From Rhynochetos jubatus (Eukaryota; Chordata; Aves; Eurypygiformes; Rhynochetidae): DNA of 64,000 nucleotides. Below, piece after piece: positions 1 to 12,300 of this stretch (the stretch's first letter is position 1; every line of letters begins with the position of its first letter). The stretch spans positions 4,401,001 to 4,465,000 of the forward strand of contig CM050656.1 of NCBI GenBank assembly GCA_027574665.1, read 5' to 3'. The translations under genes and the position numbers were made by a program. Under the pieces are notes generated by a model that saw only the letters and a list, made by a program, of their open reading frames with translations, was not told where the DNA came from and searched no databases.

Positions 1-3000
1 AAGCAGACAGAAACATGGACCCTGCCAGTTTTCCTGTGCTGTAGGGAGCAGGTACTGGTTTTCTTTGCAGTCGATCATGCTGGAGATGCGCCTGAGCTAT
101 GGTACTGGAGGTGGAGGTCAGGAAAATTCAGATCTCTGTTCAAGACTTGTAAGCTGAACACAGCAGTTGTGAAACTTCAGGCCAGATATGACTGCTTCAA
201 ATATATTTAAAAAGTGCTGTTAAATGATGGCTGGATGTAACAATATCAAAAACATTTCAAAAAACCCCCGAACTTTTGCTACTGCACTGAAATCAGGCAA
301 GGTTTATATTAGGGACACGGGAATTTTCCCTTTGCCTTTAAACATTTGGAATTATTTCTATCAGCAAAAAGATTAAATTGGACAACAATTCCACAAAGTG
401 TTTATTAATCTCTTGTAAAGAAATGGATTTAGCATCACCTGGGTATATATGTATTTATCATCTCGTTAGAACTGATCAAAGTGGGGTTTGTTTAGCTTGG
501 TAAGTGCCAAGATCTAAAAGAGGCCTGAAGGATGGCAAAATGATGTCATCACTTTAACATCAGTGAGCAGGAGTTGTTAAAACACTCATTTCTTTTCAGT
601 GCTTCACCCATGAGTTGAGAAATCCAATCTTATCCTTGTAGTACCCAGTATTAGCACAGGGGAATAGAAAGGAACATCTGGAGGCAGAAAATCCATGGCA
701 TTGGCCTAGGGAGGTCAAATTGTGATACTGGCCAGGACTGGGGGAGAGGGGGTGAACGAGGTTAAAGACCAGATCTGAATCCTGATAGATTAAATGAAGC
801 TCAGAGAGGGACTTGGGGAGTAATAAGGGATTCCTAACCCTGCCAGAAAAGGGTTTCTGTAAGCCTGCAGCTTGATCATTCTGGGCTGGGAGATGAAGAC
901 TTCGCTGATTAGCATGCAAATGCAACAGCACTGTAAGAAGTTCCAGATGATTTTATGACTAAGCCTTGCTGCAGGGAAAAACAGGTTTGATGATATGCCT
1001 TAAGAAAGGAGAGGTGAACGAAATTAGGTGTCAGTCTGCAAGCAGAGTGCTCAGGAAGGAACCTAGCGAGAGGTGCAGGTACATGGGACATGAGAGAGAA
1101 TCCTGCAAGCAGAAGCACAGACTGAAAAGTGGAAGCCCCTGCTCTTAAAAAAATACTACTAGTCTAATAAATGCAACTTTCTGCTTGGCACTAATGAAGC
1201 AGATTAATAAGGCTCTTGGAGCCCATATGGTCACAGAGATTTCTTTAGACTAAACATTGCTAATGAATGTTTTCAGAAAGTAGTGTTTACTCTCAGACAT
1301 ATTTCACCCTTGGAGTGGTCTGGTATGTGAGGTAACTGCAGTGTTTATCTTCATGCAGCAGATGCATGAGCTCCCTGTGAAGTATTACTCCCATTTCACA
1401 GATAGGAAAAGTGAACCAGAAGAGCAAAGACCAACATTTGCAAAAGCCACCTCTTACCTCAGGCCTTGATTTTTAATAAGCTCAGAGATTATTAAAAAAG
1501 CCAAATTTTTAACGAGTAGAATGAGGCCATGAAGAGAGTCAACGGTAGAGCAAAGGTTGGAGGGCAAGCATGTCCCGGTGTCAGTTCGGTGTGCGACGGT
1601 GGGTGTTGTAGGAGAGGTTATTTTAGATACTGCTTGTTAGAGGCCGCTCTGCTGCCAGCATCCGACTGCCCAACAGCACTGCCCATACCTGCAGAGGCCT
1701 TCCCTGTAAACACACATCCCTCTAAAAGTAACTTAACCTTATGAAAAACGGTTCCGTGACAGGACTCCAGCACAGGTTGTCTAAATCACGTATCTGGTTA
1801 GCTCTTTGAGCTCTACAGGTTTGACCTCCCAACACCCTGGCTCTTTCTTGCCCAGCACTTCTGGCATCCTAAAGGGAGGGCAGGCACATTTATGTTCAAA
1901 ATTATGGCCTGGCCACTTGGGTTCAGGCAGTCAGATGTGAAAACCTACTAGTGTCACTCTTAAATGGAGATGCAGTTGGCTGCTTATCTGGTGAACAAAC
2001 CTAGCTGCAAAGATAACAGGAATACCAGCTCCTGGCAGCACGTAGAGCCCCTGTTCCACTGTCTGCTCTCGGGTTTCTCAGCTTGCTGTCTCCACGTGCT
2101 TCCCTGTCGTTTTGATCTCTGTGTCCCTACATAGTCCTGACCAGTCAAGATAAATGGCTTTTCTTTTGCTCTCTCTAGAAATGGGGAACCTTAAGCTCTA
2201 GATACCCCTGGGAACAACTCTACTGTAATCTTCCCTTAAGGGTATCTAAAAGTTCTCGTCCCTGGCTGCGCAGTTTACATTGGGTATGTATATGATGCAT
2301 ATTCAGACTCTACTTAGCTGATTTCATGTGTAACTGCTGCTTGGTTGGATTTTCCATACAGTGAACTATTGACTCAACCCAATCCCCTGCCAGTGTCCAA
2401 GTCTGGCGAAGTGGATATAAACATGAACACTATTATGTTTATCTGTTTGTGAGTGCAAATGTGTGTTTAAAGACAAGTTACCCTTGAAAATCAAACTCAA
2501 AGTATGCATTTAGCCTGAAAAGCTGAGGCGAATTCAGCTCAGCACCAACACATAAATATGTGCGTGTGTTTATGTGTGTGCATGTGGGTTTGCGCCCTGT
2601 CCAGAGACAACTCAGGAATACACCTAATATCACACCCCATCGATGTGAAAGGCAAGGTAAGAGCAAAAACAGATGCATCAGCGGTCTCCAAGGCAGTTAT
2701 CCCATGGAAGGAGGCATACCAGCACAGCAGGTAGCAAATATCTTTTTCCAGAGCGTGGAAGTCACTAGTGTGTAGGGAGGCATGAAGGCAAAACCCAGCA
2801 CTGCTTTTATTGTCAGTCTGTCAAACTACTTTGTTAGGAAGGGGCACTAGAATGGAGAATAGAACAATATTTAGCTGCTGTGTGTGTGAAGGCAACAATT
2901 CTTAGAAAGAGCTTATTACAAAAATGTACCTGGTAGTGCCAGAAACTAAATGTACAGTGTTAAGAGAGAGAACCATACGTGGTGATACAAAGAGGAGAGA

Positions 3001-4589
3001 GGTAGTTGGACCGTCTTCCTAACCCAGAGCTGCTAGTGCTGAGAGATTTGTTCTTTCCATTCTCAACAGTACTTGAGCCCTTCCATGGGAGTGCCTTATT
3101 GTTCATGGAGGGGAATGTCCTCTGTGCTTGATTCCTCGCTGCAGTCTATGCTCATGGTGCAGGACGTTTGAAAGTAAAAGATAAAGTACCAGGCAAGGGA
3201 GAAGAGAGCTAGAGCAAGATGCCGTTTATTTTCCATCCACCCTCACATTGCTAAAGGACAAGAGAGGGATTGGAAAGAGGAATTCTCCAACTATACCAGC
3301 CTTTGGACAGAGACCACTTGCTTTCCCTGATGTTTGTGAATGTCACTTCTCTTTCTGTGCTGAACTAATAATCCTCTTGAGGAGGGTGACAAGGACAACA
3401 GCACCCACATCATCGGAAGATTGGTGACAAGCTCGTGCATGGGGAACGATGCTGTGGTGGCATTGCTGATGTGTGTGTGGCCCCTCAGCTGATCCAGAAC
3501 TGTCAGAGTCTCACTCTGCTCTGTGGACAGGCTGAGAAATAAAGCATTTTCTCATCAAATTACATAGGGCTGAGACTGGCTGAATTAACATACCCCAGTG
3601 CCTGAGAGCTGTGTGATAGGAAATGACTCCTCAGCTATTCATTAGTGCAAAGGTTCCTTCCAGTGTCTCTTACACAATGGAGTTTGGACAGTAGTAGTTC
3701 CGGTTGCTGGCAGTGTTTGCACAGCAGATTTAATTCTTCAAATGTTTCACACTTATGGCAGTTGTTGGACCTTTCATGCTTTTGGTTTGATATGGTGAAT
3801 ATATCTTTTTAAGAAGCTTTTCTTTTAAAAATGAACAGTGCAGCAACAAAGCCTTTTACATCACTTATGCACAGTGGATAATGCATTTCTGCAAATTTTG
3901 AAAAAGGTTTATGTTTTCCACTTTTTGACATTTGAGAAGTCTTGATTTTGCTTTTTTGCTGGATAAGCGGCTGAGGCCGTCACTGCATGGCAGCAGGTTG
4001 CAATGAAAGCAAGGACAAGTTAAGAAAGGTCATGTTTAGTGAGATTGCTCTGAATTCTGTCAGTATTTAATACCCACTTGTCTACCTGCGCATTTCAGCA
4101 CTGTTTATCACCGTGATGCCCACGTGCTTCTCAGACATCAATAAGTGTATCCTTGCCTATTATTCCGTGATGGTGTATAGCTGTTCTGTTGGCATGAGAT
4201 TTTCATCACAGACAGATCAAAGAGCCAATTATTCAATAGTGTTGAGGTGGGAAAACTGCGAAATTAAGACTTCTGAAGGGAAGTCCAAAGTTGTACATCC
4301 AGAGCCACATAAGAATGTCGTGTCGCTGCATCCTGCAGGTACCCTCCAGCTCCCAACCCATGTGGTCAACTTCTCCTTGCTAAGGCGTTAGAGACAAGCA
4401 TTCTGTTTGGGAGTTCAGCACCCTTTTCCCTGACATTAGTCTGGCAGAGTTTCTATTCCAGTTCCGCCAGTGAGCGCTCAGTAAATGTGGCTGAAGGGAA
4501 AATGTCTGGGGCAGTCAGAAGAGATCTCTTATCAATTTGCCCTCTATCTTAGAAACAACTAATATTAATCTGTCTCGTCCATTCAGGAT

Positions 4590-5000
4590 TGCATGAACAG
4601 TAGGTTTATTTGCATTTACATTTCACCGTTGGCAAGAAGTGTTTTTGCATTAAGCATTCCACCATTTGGCCAGCAGATTTTGCTGTCATCATTTGGGAAG
4701 AGGTGAACATCATTAAACAACCCTCCCCGGTTAAAACGGACAAAGCACAGAGGAAACAGGCTGCCCAGTGCACATGTACGCAGCTGGGTGCCCTTGTCAC
4801 AGGTACTGGTTTTGTATCTGGTTCCCCGGCGTGCTGTGGAATTTGAATTCTTCCCTTCACACAGCATGGACAAGCTCTCACACTCATTTTACTTCAGGCT
4901 CTTTTGCAAAGGCAAATGGCACTGCTGGAAACTAATCAACATAATTTTTTACTCTTCACCGAGGTCTATTAGCAATCATTGCTGCAATCTTGGCCTGTAA
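4590..5000. promoter_or_regulatory. Candidate conserved non-coding element (unverified)
   Basis: This AT-rich block contains a perfect octamer ATTTGCAT at 4,608-4,615, several TTTGCA/GCAAA cores and TAAT-type motifs. Its texture is like vertebrate developmental enhancers. Overlapping open frames run on both strands for 200-280 bases, which can happen when drift is limited but also by chance. No alignment was possible, so conservation is not shown. The function, if any, is unknown. Confidence 0.25.
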
Positions 5001-5789
5001 ATGGGGACAAGCGTACTCCTTAATTCAAACCTGGGAATGTTTTGTGTTTTCTGTTAAATATTCTTGCCTTGGCTTGTCTCTGGCCACCCTCCTTTGGGGC
5101 TTTTTGAGTTTTCTCTTTCCCTAGATGCTGTAGTTGGCTGTGAGATAGGGAGATGCTGCTGAGGATATTGAGGAAAGCTCAAATGATAATGAATAGGAAA
5201 AAGCTAACTCTAACGTCACTGCTGTTGTAGAAGCCTTGCACAGACTCTTCCTACACATGTGTACAGGACAAATATTAGTTTTATGAGATGAGACACAGAC
5301 ACTTAGGTTTTATGCTGCCTGCCAATGGAGAAGTAAATAATCAGTTTCACCGTACGAAGACAGACACGGTTTTCATGATGTAAAATCCTGACAAAGTGCT
5401 ACAGATTTATCATGGCTAAGCTAAGCAATGTTGTCTGGAGGGCAGACTTCATCGAGCTCTATTTCTATAGAAAGTTTGTTGGCCTGAAGGTTACAGACAA
5501 AGGACTAGTTTGTGTTTAAGACGAACGAGCAACTTGTTTGTAGTGTAAGGATGGAACCTAAGTTATTTGCCAAATCCCATGAAGGAATTGCCTGCAGTAG
5601 GAGTGTGTGGCGCTACATTCCCCAGTGACTGCAGGAACCACTAATCAGGTTTCCTTTTCCTATGGAGTATTTATATTGAGAGCAGTTAACTGATAAACGT
5701 TTGGCTAGAAGTTTCTCTGGGACTCGAAGGGAAGCCATTTGATTCCCACCCTTTGCTCTGGCTTCTCTGAGAGCCTGGGGATGAAGGCT

Positions 5790-5960
5790 GGGCTTTCTTT
5801 CACACATGCAGCCAAACTGCTTCAGTGTGCCCATTTGGATAGGATTTAAGCCTAAAACGAGTGTGAAAATCTTATGTATTACAAGAGCTTGCCCGTTTAT
5901 CAGAATAAAATTTATAAGGATCATTAATTTGTGCATATGTAAATTAGGAACTGGAGAGGC
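5790..5960. promoter_or_regulatory. Candidate conserved non-coding element (unverified)
   Basis: This AT-rich, low-CpG segment holds several homeobox-like or GATA-like cores, including TTTATCAG, TCATTAAT and a GCATATGTAAAT POU-like string. It lies under a 176-codon minus-strand frame (5,613-6,143) whose product resembles no family I know. I read the long open frame as chance in a segment poor in stop triplets. The regulatory reading is an impression from motif texture only. Confidence 0.22.
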
Positions 5961-8699
5961 TTTCCTGATAACCAGCAGTAGCATGTGATATACTCCATCG
6001 CAGTCGTGCCAAGGATGAAACATGTTGATTGCCTCTGGGGTTAACCCTGCAGCTTTCATGCAGCGCAAAAGCAGCTTGTTCTGCTCACCATGTGGCACTG
6101 GAGCACAGGCAGGAAAGGTCACAGGAGCAATCAAGATCAGCATAGCCCTACTCAGGTAGGGACCCCCCGCGGCTGAGGATTAGCCGCAGAGGCTGAGCCG
6201 ACTTGGAATACATGTTTACTTTTAAATGTCCTGACTCTGTTATAGACATTATTTTGGATTCATTAATCTGTGTCCACATTTGCCATTGACTCGAACAATG
6301 CTTGCTGTTTCTTGCTGTTTGTCTCGTTTCTGTCCTTGCTGGGTTTTTGAAAAATGAAACCAGGAGGAATTAAAAGGTTCGATTATTTTGATAGCGTGTC
6401 CTCCTGCAGGAGTGCGGCGTAATCTGACAGGCTGCTTTGAGGGCTCTGCTGATGCTATGACTTCAAGAAGGCTTCTGTAAGAAAATGAAGTATCTGCAAT
6501 TATCAGTTGTTTGGTTTTTTTTTTTAAATATAACTGAAATTTTCTAAAATATTTGGGGTTTTAGAGGCATGAATTTGATTGGGGTTAGGAGGAGCTATAC
6601 ATCTGACACACTTGCACCATGTCTCGAATTTTGGTAGACGAATCACAAGTTAAGGCTTAAAGGCCAGTCAAAATTTAACCTGCCCTTTTCTCTTTACCAT
6701 TCCCACAACATTTGGGTAAGCAGTAAAAGCACATTTGTTTCAGGAGCCCCCCGCCCCCTCCTCTCAGCACCTGCCCTGCCCAGCACTGGAACAAGGGGCA
6801 GTGGTGCACACTCATTCAATGCTTTCTCCAAGGCAGATATTTGTTATGAAGACACTGACCTCCTTGTTTCCTTAGCCCTGGAGATCCTTGCGCTCTCATT
6901 GCTGAGGTTCCCCAGAGAGCTGATGCCTACCGTGGGAGGAGGAGAGCATTTAATCTTATCATCTGTCTCGGCTGACATCCCTGTTGATGCTGGAGAGGAG
7001 CTCTGGGGGCAAGCCCCAGACAGCAGAGCAAGAGATGCCCATTCCGGGGGATCCTCTAAATGAATCCTCAATGTTTTCATTAAAAAGAGACACTCCTGCT
7101 GGACAATTATGGATTATGACTCTCCCCTGTTTTTTCACAGGCAGAGAGCTTGTGTGAAAACTGACTGACATTTAAAAATGCCAGCAATCTTATTAATTCT
7201 TCAGTTCAAGAAATGTTTCTGGGGCTGTGTGGAATGCCAGGCGGAGGACAGAAGGGTGATGTAGCCACGCTGACAGAACCGAGCTCTTTGCACAAATACT
7301 GGACTCCTTTAAGTCTTCTTTAAAATTGTGTTTCCCGTGTAACTTATGACGAACTGGGAATTGCACCTGTGAAGGTGAAGGGACCTGGTGTCCCTGAGGC
7401 TTCCAGCTGTGTGGATACAGGCTCTTTGTGCTCTGTCCCACGGCTGACCTCTTTCTGCCTTGAGAAGAGCCCCTTCTGCAGGAATTAAAGGCTGCTCTGT
7501 GTTTCTGCAAGCGCAGAGACGTGCTGCCGCTCTTCCTCATGAGCAGAGTGAGCTAACGCAGATTAGTGTCCACCAGTAATTCCAATGGCATTGATAATGC
7601 ATTACTCCGGGATCACAGGTTAAGCCCAAACCAGAGCACAGTATGTGTCAGGGCTTTTCTCTATGGGAGCCTTGAAAGGCCAAGCACATTAAAAAGTCCG
7701 TTTCCTCTTCTCGCTTCCCAGTTTGGGGTAGCTGGCACTCCAGACAAGCTGTAGCACTTGTCTGAGGAGACTTCAGTTAAGCATCTGCCAGAACAAAATG
7801 CAACCTTTCCCCCACCCCCCTTTATTATTAGCTATGTGCTGAGCTGGTTTTCTTGCAGTGGGGGAGAAGGAAGGTTGTTGCCAGCGGCTGAACTATTCTG
7901 GAGCTGGCTTTGTACAGCTCCCACCGCCTTTACTGAGAGCTGCCGAGGAGAAGTTGGTCCTGAGCTGGGCTGACAACGCAGTTCAGAGACTACAGCACGT
8001 TCCCCTTCTAATGGCTGCTTCGACAGAGAATTCTGGCACGTGCTGCCGCCAGCTTGTTGTGACCCCTTCATCTCGAGGAAAGCTTGGTGCCGGGGTGGTG
8101 ATTCACACCAGTTAAAGTGACTGGGATCGCGCGTGTGTGCTCTGTGCCATATGCACATACGTTTTCATTTGTTATTCTATACAGAAAATCATTCTCAGTG
8201 GTCGGTAAGTATATTGTTCTGATGGATGTAAATCTAGCCGTGGGCTGCACGTATAGAATCAGAGCCAAGGTTGCTTCACTTCTAAATCTCCAGTGACCAT
8301 CCAGTAAATAACAGCTCTCCAAGTCCTGAGCCTATTGGCAGAAAATACAACTGTAGATCACTCCTAAAGGAATGACTCCTTGCAGTTAGGTTAGGAGAGA
8401 GGAGAGTGAAGATGTTTCTCTAATCGGTTCGTTTGGTTTATTAATGCAACAGCTACTACTGCATTAGCAATTATATGTAGTGTGTAGCGAATGAAAAAAT
8501 CGCATGCCCTCCAGTTCCTGCCATTAATATGGAGCTGCTTTTTCTTGAAAATGGGAGGAGTGTATGAAATTATCTCAGGGCAAGAGGTTATGTGTGCATT
8601 AAGGTGAGAGCAGCCTCATACGGGCTGAGCCACCCGTAAGTCATGGGTGCTGGTTGCAAATTGTGAAGGCACTGTCTGTGGGTTCGCGCAAGGTCTGAA

Positions 8700-8860
8700 A
8701 TCCTGCTTTTGAGAGCCTTTATTCTTTGACCTGACTCACTGCAGGGGAATGAGTTTCAATTTGGAATAAATTTTGACCCAAATAATTGAAAGTTAATCTC
8801 ACTTTATTTTACATAATGCTTTATGATAATGCAATTGTAACATGTTTAGTGCGGGGCATA
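8700..8860. promoter_or_regulatory. Candidate AT-rich regulatory block (unverified)
   Basis: The segment is rich in ATAATTGAAAG, TAATCTCA, TTATGATAATG and CAATTG-like strings. These are homeodomain- or SOX-compatible cores in an otherwise plain background. There is no coding signal and no repeat similarity that I can see. It is listed only because its texture differs from its neighbours. Confidence 0.18.
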
Positions 8861-9016
8861 GAGGGCAACAGTCTGCAGTGGCTGACATTTTGCATAAAGG
8901 AAACAAAAAGAGGTCCTGAGTTTATCTATTCAAACTGATAGCAGCAGTTGAGAAGATTAACCTTTTTAATAATGACTTCCCCTCTTTTATGTATTTTTGG
9001 GGGTGGTCTCTTGTAG

Positions 9017-9304
9017 GTGTTCATTTGTGACACTCAGCAATTCCATTATGTGCCGTATGGTAGATGTGAACTGAATAGTTTACTAGGTCAAGCAAATGCA
9101 GAAGAGAGCAAACCAAACAGGGTGAAAAAAATGAACTATAACAGAATGAGTGTATTGCAGGTCAAGTGCTGCTTGAATGAAGCAATGTATTGGTGTAAGT
9201 TGCTAGACACAAAATTCTTCCTTCTTGGGGAGTTATCAGAAAATATACACCTAGTGAACCAGAAAACTGCAAAATTATTTAATAAAATTAATCCTCAGCT
9301 GTGA
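9017..9304 (+). other. Isolated 95-codon open frame, probably not a gene
   Basis: The frame runs 95 codons from an ATG through an AT-rich stretch and ends in TGA. It is preceded by a pyrimidine-containing stretch ending in TTGTAG, which could pass for a splice acceptor just before the frame. The predicted product is Asn/Lys/Leu-rich with three separated cysteines. It has no signal peptide, membrane segment or recognised motif. There is no promoter evidence, and no neighbouring exon could be identified. It is most likely a chance frame; a lineage-specific exon cannot be excluded. Confidence 0.1.
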
Positions 9305-12300
9305 ATAGCAAAAATGTCAGACTTACTTTGCATCTCGATTTTCATCCCAGCAAATATAAATTTATCCCTAGATTCTTTTGTCCCGATTTTAACATTTGCT
9401 CTGTTGTACTGAGTATAGTTTTATACCCAGTCCATGTTTTCTTAATAAGTGCCAAGTTAGCATAAAGAAATAAGGAGGCATGTTTTCAAGTAGTATTTAA
9501 ACCCACAACATTTGTGTTTAGATATATTTTCAGGTCTAAGCCAAATAATTTCATTACATATCCTTATAAATCTGATATTTACTTTCTTTTACTTGTCAGC
9601 ACAGTCTTGTTTTCCACTCGGCTACTTGTGTTGTGGGAGCACCTAGATGGATAGGAAATAGAAGGAGGGATGCTGCTTGCGGGTCAGTGGGTGATACTTG
9701 TCCTCTGGGCCCAGACTGCAGAGTGTGAGTCTTCTTAAGCATCCCGACTAAAACCTTTCAGTCCTTCAGCAGAGCAGGGCCCCTGAAGCTTGGGTGAAGG
9801 CAATAGTTATTAGAAAGCTTGCGACCAATCCTCTGGGATCTGTGGGTCTTCTCTGTAGTGCGGTGAAGGGAAGGCAGTGACCCTTCTCTTTGATGGGCTT
9901 AGTGTATTGTTTAGCTCATTCCTTTGGAACACGGGCCTGTTCTAGCTCCCTATTCCCTGGTGCTTGTCAACACTTCTCTCTGCAGGCTGTTTTGGTTGCT
10001 GCTGCTGCTTTGGAAATGGACCTGATTGTAATGGGACAGGCTTAGAGGTGTTCACTCTTATAAGATGCATGGAACAAAATAGTGCAAATACCAACGCAAG
10101 CCTGCAGAGAACAAGATAAGGAGGGCTTGGAATCTTAAAAACTGATCATTCGAGTTGTATTCATTTGTTCCTCTACAGCTATGCCCATTCCCTGATCTAG
10201 AAGATAAACACATTAGTTTCTCACTCCCCTAACAACGTGTCCTAAATGAGTATTTTCTCTAACTCCAGTTGTATTGGAAGTTGGAACTTTTCAAACAAGT
10301 CGATGCTGCTTTGCCTGGCTCTGTCTGTCAGTCTCCATCATCCCCTGTTTCCCCTTTAGCTGTGGCATCTTTGGCTCCTACCACACGCTTCACCAGAATG
10401 AACAATTCCATCAACTGCGCTGTTTTTACTCTTGATATCCCGTTGCCTTGGCCTCCCGAGTCCACCACCTTTAAGAAAACAGCTTCTTGCTCCCTTTGGC
10501 AGCGTAGGCATGTCCAAAGTGTAAGGAGTTTCCTTCAACTGCAGCTTGTTCTTCTGCAATGTGTAAGTAGCCAGAGCAAGTGCAGCACGTGGACTCCATG
10601 CAGCAGGAGCTGGAATCATCCCCATTGCCTCTGCTCAGACGCTGGAGCAGCCACTATTCGTTTTCATGTTCTCTGTCCCAGCTCGAACAGCTCCCTTCAA
10701 AAATTCTCCTTTGAACTCCTCTCTGCTTCATTTTCCCTGGGTGAAACCATCACTGTGTTTCTGTCAATGTCAAAACACCCCCTGAATGAACAGAATTAGG
10801 GCAGACTGGGGAGGGCGTTATTTCCCTGCCTACATGGGAGTGGTTTGGGACTGAAATCATCCGTGCTTTTTGAAAGCGGAGTTATTTCCATGAAGATGCC
10901 TTAGGACTGCAAAATGTTATTAGAATATGCATTATTATTTTGATTTTCACCTGTCAGAACTGACATCAGTGACAGGAAAGGGCACTACACTGGAAATACA
11001 ATCTGCTCGCTTTTCCCTAACATGATGCAGCACAAAGACAGGTGATTGTTACGCTCTGCTTTTACTTGGTAGCTCAGTCCCAAAGGGTATTGTATTGCTG
11101 GATGACATTGTGCTAGAGTCTCTGTACTTGATTTTATTTTGAGTAAGTCGTACTTCTTTATACATAGATAATGAACCCACTGTGCACCTGGCACAGGCTG
11201 CACGGTGTTATTTAAAACCTGAGTGCCTGAGCGTGCCTGAAAGTGAAGTTCTCTCATAAGCATAAGCTGCAAACCCTTATTCAACATTAAATCAAATCAA
11301 TGTTAATTTGTGAACTAATTAGCATTTCAGGCTTTTTTTTTCAGCAGCGTGGTGATTTTGTATATAATGCTAGGTGATTGTACCGCAGTACGTAATTACG
11401 GAGCTGAATACATTGTCTCCTGCTGACAGGTTGCAGGAGGAGTTTCTTTCAGCAAAGGATGCTCGCTACCTCTGAATTAAAATAAAGGTACACATCTCAG
11501 GCCCGTGCATCTGACCCATAGCTGAATTGCACTGATGTAGTGTCAGAACGTAGTGGCCTTGCTGAACAAACAGGCTGAATATATACTAACTGAATTTACT
11601 CGTTCATAACTCTCCTTTATTATAATGAGGAAATGGCAGGATATCCTTTGGTGTGAGACAGACGAAAAGGCAGGTATTTTGAGTGGGAGGTATGCATCAA
11701 ATAAAACCAAGTGGTTTAAGGAGAATTTTTTTGTTTTTTAAAGTCTGAAGTCTGAGTGCTGGAGTACAGGAACTGTCAGTACTTGCTCACCTCGGTGTTC
11801 AATTTCACCCCAAATCCTCTCCCCGGCAGCGGCCAGCACCAGGCAGCTGGAAATGGTGTAAGAAATTCCGTCAGCTCTGTAACAGCTGTCTCTCTTACTG
11901 CAAAACTGATAGAAGTCTCCTCTACATTTACCTGTATTTACCTAGCAATGAGCATTTTAATTCAGATACTACTACTCACACCCTAGAATTCTTTAAAAAA
12001 TAGTTTTAATAATATTGATGCCCTTCATAATCTGTATGTAGTCTTTGACGATACTAATTTTGGTAAGTAACGAGGTTAAGGTAAAAGCCTCTTTCTTACC
12101 ATAATGCAGAATGCACCATCTGCACTGACAGGCTGAACACTGCGCCTATCTAATATCAATATATGAGATAGTAAGGCAGCCTCACAATGCGTACAGTCAG
12201 TAAGCTCGTCTAAGAAAAACAACACATAAATTGTAACAGGTTTCTGCAAACTTGAAGGTGAGTGTGTGCATATAGTTCCCTGTAAGATGCCTGAGTCAAT

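Noticed and set aside
10269..10799. 176-codon plus frame and overlapping 89-codon minus frame as a gene or processed pseudogene
   Set aside because: Both strands are partly open. Neither product matches a family I know, and no poly(A) tail or intronless mRNA layout is visible. Treated as chance.
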